Part shown: positions 54,755 through 63,600 of the stretch, piece by piece
Numbering within the stretch: the stretch's first letter is position 1
Layout of the letters: each line of letters opens with the position of its first letter
Assembly: GCF_011801145.1 (NCBI RefSeq)
Contig: NZ_CP046172.1
Span: 2,976,001 to 3,040,000, forward strand
Direction of reading: 5' to 3'
Origin: Nocardia arthritidis
GTDB lineage: Bacteria; Actinomycetota; Actinomycetes; Mycobacteriales; Mycobacteriaceae
DNA: 64,000 bases
Translations under genes and position numbers: made by a program
Notes under the pieces: model-generated
The model's database searches: none
Told to the model about the DNA's origin: nothing
Seen by the model: the letters and a program-made list of their open reading frames with translations, nothing else

Positions 54755-54812
54755 GGCGCGTCCTCGAAGTCCCATCCGGCGCATCCGGCCGAACTTCGAG
54801 GACGCAGCCTAG
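54751..54812. terminator. Long hairpin after the sensor kinase gene
   Basis: 20-bp arms (one 2-bp mismatch) around a 22-nt loop. The inner 13 bp (GCGTCCTCGAAGT and its complement) are perfect, and the outer CTAGG/CCTAG closes the stem. The left arm includes the kinase stop codon. Probably a terminator. Confidence 0.6.
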
Positions 54813-54921
54813 CCGGGGAGTGAATTTCTACAAGACCGATGCGAATCGCCGGGGCAGACTCTCGGCCATGCGGCGTCCACCGGGATGCCGTGCCTCGTCC
54901 CCGACCGATGAGAGTGGCGAA

Positions 54922-55761
54922 ATGGCCGAAGAACTAGGTGTTGCCTCGGTGAACGGAATTCGCGTTCACTACCGGATCAGCGGATCCGGCCCCGCGCTGG
55001 TGCTGCTGCACGGCTGGCCGCAGACCGGACTGTGCTGGCACCGGATCGCGCCCGACCTGGCCGCGACGCATACGGTGATCGCGCCGGATCTGCGCGGCTA
55101 CGGCCGCACCGACAAACCGGTCGGCGGCTACGACAAACGCACCATGGCCGCGGATATCGCGGGCCTGCTCGAACACCTCGGCGTGCGGACCGCGGCGGTG
55201 GTCGGGCACGATCGCGGTGCGCGAGTCGCGCACCGGTGGGCGCTCGATCGTCCCGATCAGGTCACCAAATTGGCGGTGCTGGATGTGATTCCCACCCGCG
55301 AGGTGTGGCGGCTGATGAACGCCGATATCGCGCGCCGCTATTTCCACTGGCTGTTCCACCTCCAGCCGGATCTGCCGGAACTGCTTGTGGGACAGAATAT
55401 TTCCGGCTATCTGCGGTACTTCTTCGAACATTGGACGGTGAACAGGCACGGGTTGACCGAGGAAGCCGTCGACGAATACATCCGCGCCTTCAGCGTGCCG
55501 GGCGCGCTGCGCGCCGGATTCGACGACTACCGCGCCGCCGAACTGGACGCCGAACACGACGACGCCGATGCCGAGCGGTCGCTGCGGCAGCCGGTGCTGG
55601 CCCTCTGGGGTTCCGGCAGCTTCCTGGAAAAGCTTCCGGCACTGGATATCTGGCGCAAGTACGCCGACGACGTGCAGGGCGGCCCGATCCCGGACTGCGG
55701 CCACTTCATCGCCGAGGAGCGCCCGGAGGTGCTGGTGGACCGGTTGCGCGCCTTCCTCTGA
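54922..55761 (+). CDS. Alpha/beta hydrolase (haloacetate dehalogenase/epoxide hydrolase type)
   Basis: 279 residues from ATG 54922. HGWPQTGLCWHRIAP (HGxP oxyanion), the nucleophile Asp in VVGHDRGARVAHRW (GHDRG), DLRGYGRTDKP, and a late DCGHFIAEERPE (His). This motif set belongs to the haloacetate dehalogenase/soluble epoxide hydrolase branch, which uses Asp rather than Ser. Substrate unknown. Its stop touches the next gene's stop (TGATCA). Confidence 0.87.
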   Translation: MAEELGVASVNGIRVHYRISGSGPALVLLHGWPQTGLCWHRIAPDLAATHTVIAPDLRGYGRTDKPVGGYDKRTMAADIAGLLEHLGVRTAAVVGHDRGARVAHRWALDRPDQVTKLAVLDVIPTREVWRLMNADIARRYFHWLFHLQPDLPELLVGQNISGYLRYFFEHWTVNRHGLTEEAVDEYIRAFSVPGALRAGFDDYRAAELDAEHDDADAERSLRQPVLALWGSGSFLEKLPALDIWRKYADDVQGGPIPDCGHFIAEERPEVLVDRLRAFL

Positions 55762-56334
55762 TCAGGACGGCGGCGCCCCGATCATCTGCACATGCGTTCC
55801 GTCCCAACGAAATTGGACGTGGGTGTAGGTGCCGTCGGGGCAGGCGTCGCAGCTGCCGGGCGTCTTGTAGGTGAGCCCGACCGTCTCGTCCGTGGTGTGT
55901 TCGGGGTCGAATGCGGTGAAGCCGTAGGCCTTCGGGGTCGCGGTGCCGATGTATTCGCCCTTGTGGAAGAGCAGTGCGTGTTCCGGTGAGCTGGCGGTGG
56001 CCTTCTCGATCGGCACGATGGCGACCGATAGCGTCGCGCATGTATCGAAATCGCCTGTATACGAGCGTGATTCGGTGGACCACCGGGCGCCGGTGACCGA
56101 CTCGGCGGGTAGTCGGGAGACGGCGGATCTGACGATGGGCGAGCCGAGGTTCACCCCGCACTGCTGCCCCGGCTGCCCGGATTGCGATGCCGCGGCGGTG
56201 GATCCGGGCGGCGCGGCCACCGGAGCCTGTCTGTTGGTCTTGACCGGTTTCGCCGGTTCACCGGCCGAACCGCAACCGGCGAGTTGGCCGGCGCCGAGCA
56301 GAATCGCTGCCACGATCACCGTGCAACGCAACAT
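55762..56334 (-). CDS. LppP/LprE-family lipoprotein
   Basis: 190 residues. Lipoprotein signal MLRCTVIVAAILLGAGQLAGC (lipobox LAGC), Pro/Ala-rich spacer, then the LppP/LprE domain: CGVNLGSPIVRSAVSRLP, FDTCATLSVAIV, HALLFHKGEYIGTATPKAYG and VQFRWDGTHVQMIG. The family is confined to mycolic-acid-containing actinobacteria; role unknown. Confidence 0.87.
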   Translation of the reverse strand: MLRCTVIVAAILLGAGQLAGCGSAGEPAKPVKTNRQAPVAAPPGSTAAASQSGQPGQQCGVNLGSPIVRSAVSRLPAESVTGARWSTESRSYTGDFDTCATLSVAIVPIEKATASSPEHALLFHKGEYIGTATPKAYGFTAFDPEHTTDETVGLTYKTPGSCDACPDGTYTHVQFRWDGTHVQMIGAPPS

Positions 56335-56435
56335 GATTCGATAATCCCTTCCGCGGTTGCCGCCGACCTGATCGACCCCGCGTCATCGTGTTCGCAAGCA
56401 ATGATCCGCCGGACGGGGGTTCCGTGCACGGTGGT

Positions 56436-56468
56436 CCGTTCCCGGGATGGAGGGGATTCCGGGAACGG
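56436..56468 (-). terminator. Hairpin downstream of the exported beta protein gene
   Basis: 10-bp perfect inverted repeat (CCGTTCCCGG and complement) with a 13-nt loop, 26 bp beyond the stop at 56495. It also lies upstream of the LppP/LprE gene. Confidence 0.45.
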
Positions 56469-56494
56469 GCCGGACGTTCAGTGAACAGAGCGGA

Positions 56495-57031
56495 TCAATG
56501 CGCCGAGCCGCTGCTCGCCGAACCGGTATTCGTCGCGGGCCCGGTCGCCGGAACGACGCTGAAATCGGTGCACCAGCCGCCGGCGCCGCCGGTGGACTGG
56601 CAGGCCACGTACAGTGTGGGGCTCGTCGCGGTGAATGTGCCGCTGACCACCGTCGGCGTCGAAGAGCCGACCTGCTGACTGACGTAGGGGATGCCGTTCG
56701 GCCCGTCCAGTGCGATGGCGAGCACCGATCCGCCGCTCGGGTCGGCCCAGACCAGCACCGAGAAGATGTAGCGCCCGCCGGTGACCACCCCGACATCCTG
56801 GCCGACGTAGCCGTTGTCGCCGGTGCGCGCCGCGGTGCGGCCGTCGACGGAATCCGTTGTCGCATTGTAGATGTGGGCCGACCACCGGCCGAGGCCGTTC
56901 GCGAAGTCGGGATCGGCGACCAGATTGTCGGCCGGGCTCGCACCGCCCGCGACCGCGGCCGCCGCGCATAGATATCCGGCCGTGGCCAGTGCGGCCGCGC
57001 CGCGGGTTGCGCACCGGAACACCTCGAGCAT
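56495..57031 (-). CDS. Exported beta-sandwich (carbohydrate-binding-like) protein
   Basis: 178 residues from ATG 57031 with GAGGAGGACCC before it. Sec signal (MLEVFRCATRG, core, AAAVAGGASPAD), then a single domain starting NLVADPDFANGLGRWSAH, the opening typical of CBM4/9-like galactose-binding folds (GRYIFSVLVWAD, SGTFTATSPTLYVACQS). Two Cys probably pair. It may bind glycans outside the cell. Confidence 0.72.
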   Translation of the reverse strand: MLEVFRCATRGAAALATAGYLCAAAAVAGGASPADNLVADPDFANGLGRWSAHIYNATTDSVDGRTAARTGDNGYVGQDVGVVTGGRYIFSVLVWADPSGGSVLAIALDGPNGIPYVSQQVGSSTPTVVSGTFTATSPTLYVACQSTGGAGGWCTDFSVVPATGPATNTGSASSGSAH

Positions 57032-57131
57032 CGGGTCCTCCTCGATTCGCACAAGCCAAACCGCAGGTCGCGGCAGTCTATCCCGCTGCGGGGCGGTGAT
57101 CCGGTAAGCCGGCGCGCCCGGCGCGCCCGGC

Positions 57132-58004
57132 TCAGCCCAGTGATTCGGCGGCGGCCGCGGCGATGGCGGCGGCGACGCCGGTGAGCGCGGGGGAGTCCAA
57201 CCGCCACTGCTGCCAGTACAGCGGAACGTCGATATGCGAATCCCCGTCGATCCGGACGAGGTCGGCGGTGAGTTGGGCGTCCGGCAGCATGCCCCAGCCG
57301 AGCCCGAGCCGCACCGCCGCGGCGAATCCGGCCGACGACGGCACATAGTGTCGCGGCGGATCGACGGGATGCCTTGTCCGCCTGCGGATTTGGCGATCCT
57401 GTAAATCGTCCTTGCGGTCGAACAGCACCACCGGCGCGGTGGCGTATGCCCGGGCGGCGGGCCGATCGGCGAACCAGGCGTCGGCGAATTCCCGGTTCGC
57501 CACCGGGCGGTAGCGCATCGCGCCGAGCCTGCGCACCCGGCAGCCCTGCACCGGCTCGGCCGTCGAGGTGATGGCCGCCATCACGGTGCCATCGCGCAGC
57601 AGCCGGGTGGTGTGCTCCTCGTCCTCGCGGTGGATTTCGAAGCACACCCCGGCGGGTGCGGCCGCCAGCGCGGGCAGCACCCAGGTCTCCAGCGAGTCGG
57701 CGTTCACGGCGATGGGGACGCGGACCGGCCGGTCGGTGGGGCGATCGTTATCGCCGAGCTCCCTCGCGGTGTCCTCGGCGAGCAGTGCGACCTGCCGGGC
57801 CATGCGCAGTACGGCGAGCCCGGATTCGGTGGCGCGCACCGGTTTCGTGCGCTGCACCAGGATGCGGCCCGCCGCGTCTTCCAGCGCCTTGATCCGCTGA
57901 CTCAGCGCCGACGGGGTGATTCGCAGCCTGCGCGCCGCGGCCTCGAAGGTGCCCTCGGTGAGTGCGGCGTCGAGCGCGCGGAGCTGGTCGAATTGCAGAT
58001 CCAT
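57132..58004 (-). CDS. lysG: LysR-family regulator, LysG/ArgP type
   Basis: 290 residues. N-terminal winged helix FDQLRALDAALTEGTFEAAA, LRITPSALSQRIKALE (the LysR helix-turn-helix), then the effector-binding domain. The ArgP/LysG subfamily is supported by the divergent exporter of the LysE/ArgO family 73 bp away, the standard lysG-lysE arrangement. It activates the exporter when basic amino acids accumulate. Confidence 0.85.
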   Translation of the reverse strand: MDLQFDQLRALDAALTEGTFEAAARRLRITPSALSQRIKALEDAAGRILVQRTKPVRATESGLAVLRMARQVALLAEDTARELGDNDRPTDRPVRVPIAVNADSLETWVLPALAAAPAGVCFEIHREDEEHTTRLLRDGTVMAAITSTAEPVQGCRVRRLGAMRYRPVANREFADAWFADRPAARAYATAPVVLFDRKDDLQDRQIRRRTRHPVDPPRHYVPSSAGFAAAVRLGLGWGMLPDAQLTADLVRIDGDSHIDVPLYWQQWRLDSPALTGVAAAIAAAAAESLG

Positions 58005-58077
58005 ATTCAGAGATTCTAATGATAGTTAAGAATATTTAGTTTGCCTGCCGATCGTTTACGGCCGTAGGTTCGATGGC
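58005..58077. promoter_or_regulatory. lysG/lysE divergent control region
   Basis: 73 bp, distinctly AT-rich (TTAAGAATATTTAG around 58028-58041). A LysR-type protein would bind here; a T-N11-A site is likely but I could not fix it. Confidence 0.5.
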
Positions 58078-58698
58078 ATGACGGCTTCATCGGCGGTACT
58101 TGCGGCCGTCTCGGGTTTGGGTTTCGGGCTGTCGCTGATCGTGGCGATCGGCGCGCAGAACGCGTTCGTGCTGCGTCAGGGGTTGCGCGGGCAACACGTC
58201 TTCGCGGTGGTCGCGGTGTGCGCGGTATCGGATATCGTGCTGATCGCGGCGGGTATCGGCGGCTTCGGTGCGGTGGTCGCCGCCGTGCCCGCGGTGCTGG
58301 TGCTGGTGCGCTACGCGGGCTCGGCGTTCCTGGCCGGGTACGGATTCCTTGCCGCGCGAAGGGCTTTCGCGAATTCGGCGCTTATCGCCGACGCGGGGGC
58401 GACCATGGCGCTCGGTGCGACCGTGGCCACCTGCCTGGCGCTCACCTGGCTCAATCCGCATGTGTACCTGGACACCGTGCTGCTGCTCGGCTCCTTCGCC
58501 AACGGGCACGCGAGTCAGGACCGCTGGTTCATCGGTCTCGGGGCGATGGCCGCCAGCGTGCTGTGGTTCGCCGGCCTCGGTTACGGCGCGCGGCTGCTCG
58601 GCCCGCTGTTCGCCAGGCCGATCGCCTGGCGGATCCTCGATTCGCTCATCGCGCTGGTGATGCTCACCCTCGCCGTCGGTCTGCTGCTGTCGCGGTGA
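58078..58698 (+). CDS. lysE: LysE/ArgO-type basic amino acid exporter
   Basis: 206 residues with six membrane helices. Signature GFGLSLIVAIGAQNAFVLRQG in the first helix, VSDIVLIAAGIGG, and LTWLNPHVYLDTVLLLG later; all are characteristic of LysE exporters of lysine and arginine. Divergent from lysG. Confidence 0.92.
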   Translation: MTASSAVLAAVSGLGFGLSLIVAIGAQNAFVLRQGLRGQHVFAVVAVCAVSDIVLIAAGIGGFGAVVAAVPAVLVLVRYAGSAFLAGYGFLAARRAFANSALIADAGATMALGATVATCLALTWLNPHVYLDTVLLLGSFANGHASQDRWFIGLGAMAASVLWFAGLGYGARLLGPLFARPIAWRILDSLIALVMLTLAVGLLLSR

Positions 58699-58917
58699 AC
58701 ATTCGGTGTGCGGCCCGCGGCGCGCTCACTTCGAACCTGTGAATCGCGTCGCGACAGTTTCGCCGCGGTGCGCTAGTTTCGTGCCCGACAACCGCATGCC
58801 CGTCCGTTCCGGATGGGTGACGGCAATGCTTTTGCCCGGGAGGAGCACGCTCAGTGGGGATCCATCGGATGATGGGATCGGTTCGGGGTTGGTTGATTCG
58901 GTGCGGGGTGGTCGCCG

Positions 58918-59052
58918 GTGAACAGTCGGTCGTTGGTGCTGTGCGTGGCCGTCATCGCGGTCATGGCGGCGTGGGTGATGCGCTCCCGGCGCAATAGCGA
59001 AATAGATTGCGAGCGTGACGATTTCGGTTCGGAACTACTTCTCGGGCGGTGA
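58918..59052 (+). CDS. Small single-helix membrane protein
   Basis: 44 residues from GTG 58918: MNSRSLVLCVAVIAVMAAWV gives one membrane helix, followed by RSRRNSEID and an acidic tail. GGTGG precedes the start. Coding bias is acceptable, and the positive-after-helix charge pattern is that of a real membrane protein, but the length is too short for certainty. It ends 30 bp before the amidase. Confidence 0.4.
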   Translation: MNSRSLVLCVAVIAVMAAWVMRSRRNSEIDCERDDFGSELLLGR

Positions 59053-59081
59053 CCTGCCCCGGGGTGGCCTACGGTGGGGCC

Positions 59082-59882
59082 ATGGAATTTTGTTTGCCGC
59101 GAGCGGGTTTGGTGATCGCCGCGTCCGGCGCGCTCCTCGGCGGTTGCGCGGGTGAGGCGGCGCAACCGCCGAACCCGCCGCCCACCGGCGCGCCGTCCTC
59201 AACCGCCGGTGCGCCGTCGTTCACTCCGGTCGCCGCGCAGCGGGTTGTCGTGCTCGATCCCGGCCACAACGGCGGCAACGGCGCGAATCCGGCGGCGATC
59301 AATCGGCAGGTCCCCGACGGTCGCGGAAAAACCAAGGCGTGCAATACCACCGGCACCTCGGCCAGGGACGGCTATCCGGAGCACGCGTTCAACTGGGCGG
59401 TCGCCGAACAGGTGCGGGATCTGCTCACCGCGCGCGGCCTGCGCGTCGTCATGACCAGGAACGACGATTCCGGCGTCGGTCCATGCGTCGACGAGCGGGC
59501 CGCCATCGGCAACCGCGGCGACGCGGCGGCGGTGGTCGCCATTCACGCCGACGGCGCGGATGGCGCCGGTGCGCACGGCTTTCATATCGCCTATTCCGCG
59601 CCGCCGCTCAACGCGGCGCAGGGCGAACCGTCGGTCCGGCTGGCGAACACGCTGCGCGACACCATGGTCGGCGCGGGCTTCGCGACGTCGAGCTACGTCG
59701 GCTCGGCCGGACTCGATCCACGGGCCGATCTGGCCGGGCTGAATCTGTCGGAGCGACCCACCGCGCTGGTCGAATGCGGGAATATGCGCGATCCCGGTGA
59801 TGCGGCGCTGCTCGAATCCCCGGATGGCCGCGCCCGCATCGCGGCGGCCATCGCCGCCGGTATCACCGCTTATCTGGGTTGA
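59082..59882 (+). CDS. Exported N-acetylmuramoyl-L-alanine amidase (Rv3717-like)
   Basis: 266 residues from ATG 59082. Signal with lipobox-like LLGGC (possible lipoprotein), Pro-rich linker, then Amidase_3: VVVLDPGHNGGNG (zinc His), ACNTTGTSARDGYPEHAFNW (second ligand Glu/His), VVAIHADGADGAG (His) and ALVECGNMRDPGDA (catalytic Glu). The CNTTGT and GYPEH insertions match Rv3717 of M. tuberculosis, a zinc amidase that cuts peptide stems from peptidoglycan without an SH3 or LysM module. Confidence 0.9.
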   Translation: MEFCLPRAGLVIAASGALLGGCAGEAAQPPNPPPTGAPSSTAGAPSFTPVAAQRVVVLDPGHNGGNGANPAAINRQVPDGRGKTKACNTTGTSARDGYPEHAFNWAVAEQVRDLLTARGLRVVMTRNDDSGVGPCVDERAAIGNRGDAAAVVAIHADGADGAGAHGFHIAYSAPPLNAAQGEPSVRLANTLRDTMVGAGFATSSYVGSAGLDPRADLAGLNLSERPTALVECGNMRDPGDAALLESPDGRARIAAAIAAGITAYLG

Positions 59883-60207
59883 CAAAAATCGGCCTTGTTA
59901 GCAAACTCTATAGTAATTATACGGACGACCAGTTTATTGCTGATCGTCAGCCTATATAACTGGGGAGAATTTCTCGAAGGTCCACTTCCCTGCCGGTCCG
60001 GCGCGGATTTTCCTCTGAAAATAGGGATTCTCACATCCTGTCCGCGCAAAGGATAGGCAACTCGGTCATGTAAGTAAAGCTTCTTTTACGCTTTCTGGCC
60101 GCCACGCACCCCTTCGTGGGCCAATTTGGACCGGCTGACCTGCGAATATGGTCGATTGTGATCTGCATTATGTTGACCAGGATTCTGGACAAATCCACGA
60201 TTACTCC
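59883..60207 (+). promoter_or_regulatory. AT-rich non-coding region
   Basis: 325 bp without a supported gene (an open frame from 60148 adds 20 codons to the next gene). It is clearly richer in A/T than the window (for instance TAGTAATTATAC, CCTATATAAC, AAATAGGG). Such DNA is what Lsr2 binds preferentially. Promoter hexamers TTGACA (59879) and TATAGT (59909) are visible but too far apart to be a pair. Confidence 0.45.
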
Positions 60208-60555
60208 ATGACCTTCGGCAAACTTTCAGCAAAAGTTGGACGCCGGGCCCCGCGCATCAGCGCGGGCGTTATCGGTGGAACCGGGCTGTTGTTGCTGTTC
60301 GCGGCCCAGGCCGATCTTCTGATCGCTGCGCCGAGCGCGGTCGCCGATCCGGAAATCCCGGGATGCTCCTCGGATTACTCGGTGTCCAACGAAATGACCA
60401 TGAAGTGTGAGCCGGGCTCCGGACAGGGGCAGCACGCCTTCATCCGGTGCCGCGATCTCGTCGGCATCGCACACACCCACATCGGTCCGACCATCGGGTC
60501 GGATGGCGGTTGGTCCAGGGCGGTCTGTGCCCCGGGCGAAAACGGTCCGGCCTGA
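60208..60555 (+). CDS. Small secreted protein
   Basis: 115 residues from ATG 60208. N-region KLSAKVGRRAPR, hydrophobic core (ISAGVIGGTGLLLLFAA) and a cleavable site after SAVADPE suggest export. The mature 65 residues contain four Cys (GCSSDY, MKCEPG, FIRCRDL, VCAPG), consistent with two disulfides, and a VGIAHTHIGPTIG stretch. No known family. No clear ribosome site; start not certain. Confidence 0.6.
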   Translation: MTFGKLSAKVGRRAPRISAGVIGGTGLLLLFAAQADLLIAAPSAVADPEIPGCSSDYSVSNEMTMKCEPGSGQGQHAFIRCRDLVGIAHTHIGPTIGSDGGWSRAVCAPGENGPA

Positions 60556-60653
60556 ACATTTTCCGGACCCAGCTCTGCCTTTTCGCGCCGAATGCCCGTA
60601 ATGCGGTAGCCCAGGGCGATGGCGCGTTCGCAGCCCAAAGAAAGGCTCGAATC

Positions 60654-63600
60654 ATGCGCGTTGTGATGGAACGTTCGCGAGAAACCAAAGCATCGGCGAA
60701 ATGCCGCAGGGACGCCAAGCGCGCCCGCCGCGGCATGTACGCCGCCGCCACCTTCGCCTCCATGGCCACGGTCATGATGGCCGGACAGGCCGCCGCGGAG
60801 GCGCCGGACGGCCAGCAGGCGCCGGTATCCCCGCAGGCGCCCGGTATGAACCGGGGCGCGGCCGTGGGCCAGACGCTTCCCGGCACCGCGGGCGCCGTCG
60901 CCGGACAGTTGCTCGATCCGTCCCAGCAGGCCGCGCTGAACGGCGCGCTCGGGGCGGCGGCCCAGGTCGTCGCGCCGACGCCCATCGGCTCCCAGGTCGG
61001 CGCGGCCATCGACGCCTTCCAGGCGGGTGGCGCGCCACAGGCGCCCGCACCGATGCAGCGGCCCGAACCGGCCCAGGCGGGCCAGCCCGCGACCACCCCG
61101 GTCGTCGGCGGCACACCCGCGCCCGCCGGTTCGCCCGCGGCGATCGCGAACCAGGTCGTCGGTATGGTCCCCACCCCGGTGGCCGAACTCGCCGCGACCG
61201 CCGCACAGATCGCCGTGGCCAAACTGCCGCTGGAACAGCTGGCGGGCTGGGCGAACACCACCTTCCCCGACGGTCCGATGCGCGGTCCGGTCGATGATCT
61301 GCTCGGCTTCGTCCAGCAGGCCACCGAACTCGCGGGCGCACGCCGCGAGCGCGCGAACCCGACCATCGACGATCTGATCGATCAGGCCCGCACGGTCTTC
61401 GGCTTCCCGAAGGACGGTCCCGACCCGACCCAGGCGCTGCGCGACCTGCTGGTCGGCCCGGCCGTCGGCAAGAACGACCCGATGGCGGGCATCGCGCCCG
61501 GACTGGCCGCGCTCGTCGCGCCGGTGCTCGGTTTCGCCGCGCCGCACCTCGACGGCCTCGCCCCGGTGCTCGGCTTCCTCGCGCCGCTGCTGGCCATCGC
61601 CTCGAATCCGGTCGGCGCGATCGGCGCGGTGCTGACCACGCTGCGCGATCAGGTGCAGGGTTTGCTCGGCGACAGTAGGCACAATGCGGCGCTGCCCCTG
61701 CTGACATTGCCGGTGGTCGGGCTGTTCGCGCTCGTGCCGCTGCTGTTCGCCGGCGGTATCGCGGTCGTCGGGGCGCTCGCCCTCGGCGCGGTGGTGCTCG
61801 GCGCGCTCCTGTTGGCGCCCTTGGTGATCGGTGCGCTCGTCATCGGCGGCGCGATCCTGGCCGTGCTGGCCATCCCGGTGCTGGTGGTGCTCGCGGTGAT
61901 CGCGATACCGGTGCTGATCATCGCGCTTCCGGTCGCCTTCATCGCGTTCCAGGTGCTGGCACCGTTCATCCTGGCCGGTGGCCTCGCCCTGTTCGCGGCG
62001 GCGGTGGTCGGCGGCGCGGCGGTGGCGGTCGTCGTGCTGGCACTCGGGCTGGCGGTGCAGATCACCGGATTCGTTCTGTTGACCGTATTCGCCGCGCTGG
62101 CAACGATTTTCCTGCCGTTCCTGGGCCTGATCATCGCACCGCTCGCGTTTACCGCCGCGCTCGCCTGGCTGGTGCTCGGTGGAATCGGCGTCGCCGTCGC
62201 GTTCTTCGGCGTCCTCGGCATCGCCGCGCTGGTGAGCGCCGCGGTGTTCGCGGTGGTCGGTGTGCTGTCGCTGTTCACCCCGTTCGGGCTGATCGCGATT
62301 CCGATCCTGCTCGCGCTCGGTGCGGCCGCCGTGATCCTGATGGGTGCGGTCGGACTGGCCGGTGGTGCCATCTTGGCCGCGCTCGGCTTCGTCGAGCTCG
62401 TCGCGCTGGGCATTGTCGGCGGGGCCGCGGTGACCGTGCTGCTGGCACTGGTTCTGGTGGTCAGCACCATTCTGGCGGCGGCCGACGTGGTCGTTTGGGC
62501 CGCGTTGTCGGCCGCGACGCTGATCGTCGGCGCCCTCGGCATGGCGGCGACCGCGCTCGCCGTCGCCGGCGGGCTGATCGCCACGGTCGCGATCATGATC
62601 GGCGTGCCGATCATCGGGCCGCTGCTGGCACCGCTGCTGTTCATCGCACTGGTCGCCATCCCGGCCTCGTTGGGCCTGGTGTTCCTGTTCGGCGCGTTCA
62701 CCTTCGGGGCGATGCTCACGTTCGTGTGCACGAGCCTGATCCTGTTCGGCATCGCGAACCTGGCCGGCGTCGCGCTGGTCGCCTCGCTGGTGTTCATGAT
62801 CACCATGCCGTACGCGATTCCGATCATTCTGTTGGCCGACCTGGCCTTCGCGATCATCGTCGGTGCCGGGCTGGCCGCGCTCGCGGCGGCGAACGTGGTC
62901 TTCACCTGGTTCTTCGGCGGCGCGGCCGCGCTGGCGGTGCTCGCCTTCGGACTGGCCGCCGCGGCGACGGTGTTCGCCGGTGGGCTGGCCATCGGCGTGG
63001 CGTCGTTCGCCCTGCTGACCCTGGGTGCGTTCGCGTTGATCATCATGAACCCGCCGCTGGCCCTGCTGGCGCTGCCGGTGATCTTCGGCGGCCTGTTGCT
63101 GAGCGTGCTGGCCACCCTCGGCACGGTGGCCGTGGTCTCCAGCCTGGTGACCGGGCTCGTGGCCTTCCTCGGGTTCGGCCTCATCGCATCCTGGGTGGGC
63201 TTCGGCATCCTGCTGCTGGGCACCTTCATCGCGGTGTCGTCGGTGTTCCCGCCGTTCCTGCTGGTCAGCATCCCGGTGGCGGCCGTCGCGTTCGTGGCCA
63301 TCATGGCTCTGGCCATCGCGACCGGCATTGTCTTCGGCGCCGGTATCGGGGCAATCCTGCTGGCGGGCAACGTGATCGCGATCGCCCTCGGCATCGCCGC
63401 GGTGATCGCCACCGCCGCGGTCGGGTTGGCGGGATTCGTCTTCGCCGCCGCGCTGACGCTGCCGTTCCTGATCTTCGGCCCGCTGGCGCCGGTGGTCTCG
63501 ACGGCACTGATGCCGATCATCGCGCTGGCTCTCGCGGCCATCTGGTCGCCCGTGCTGGCGGCCGGACTCACGGTGGCCGCCGCCGCCATCGCGATCCAGC

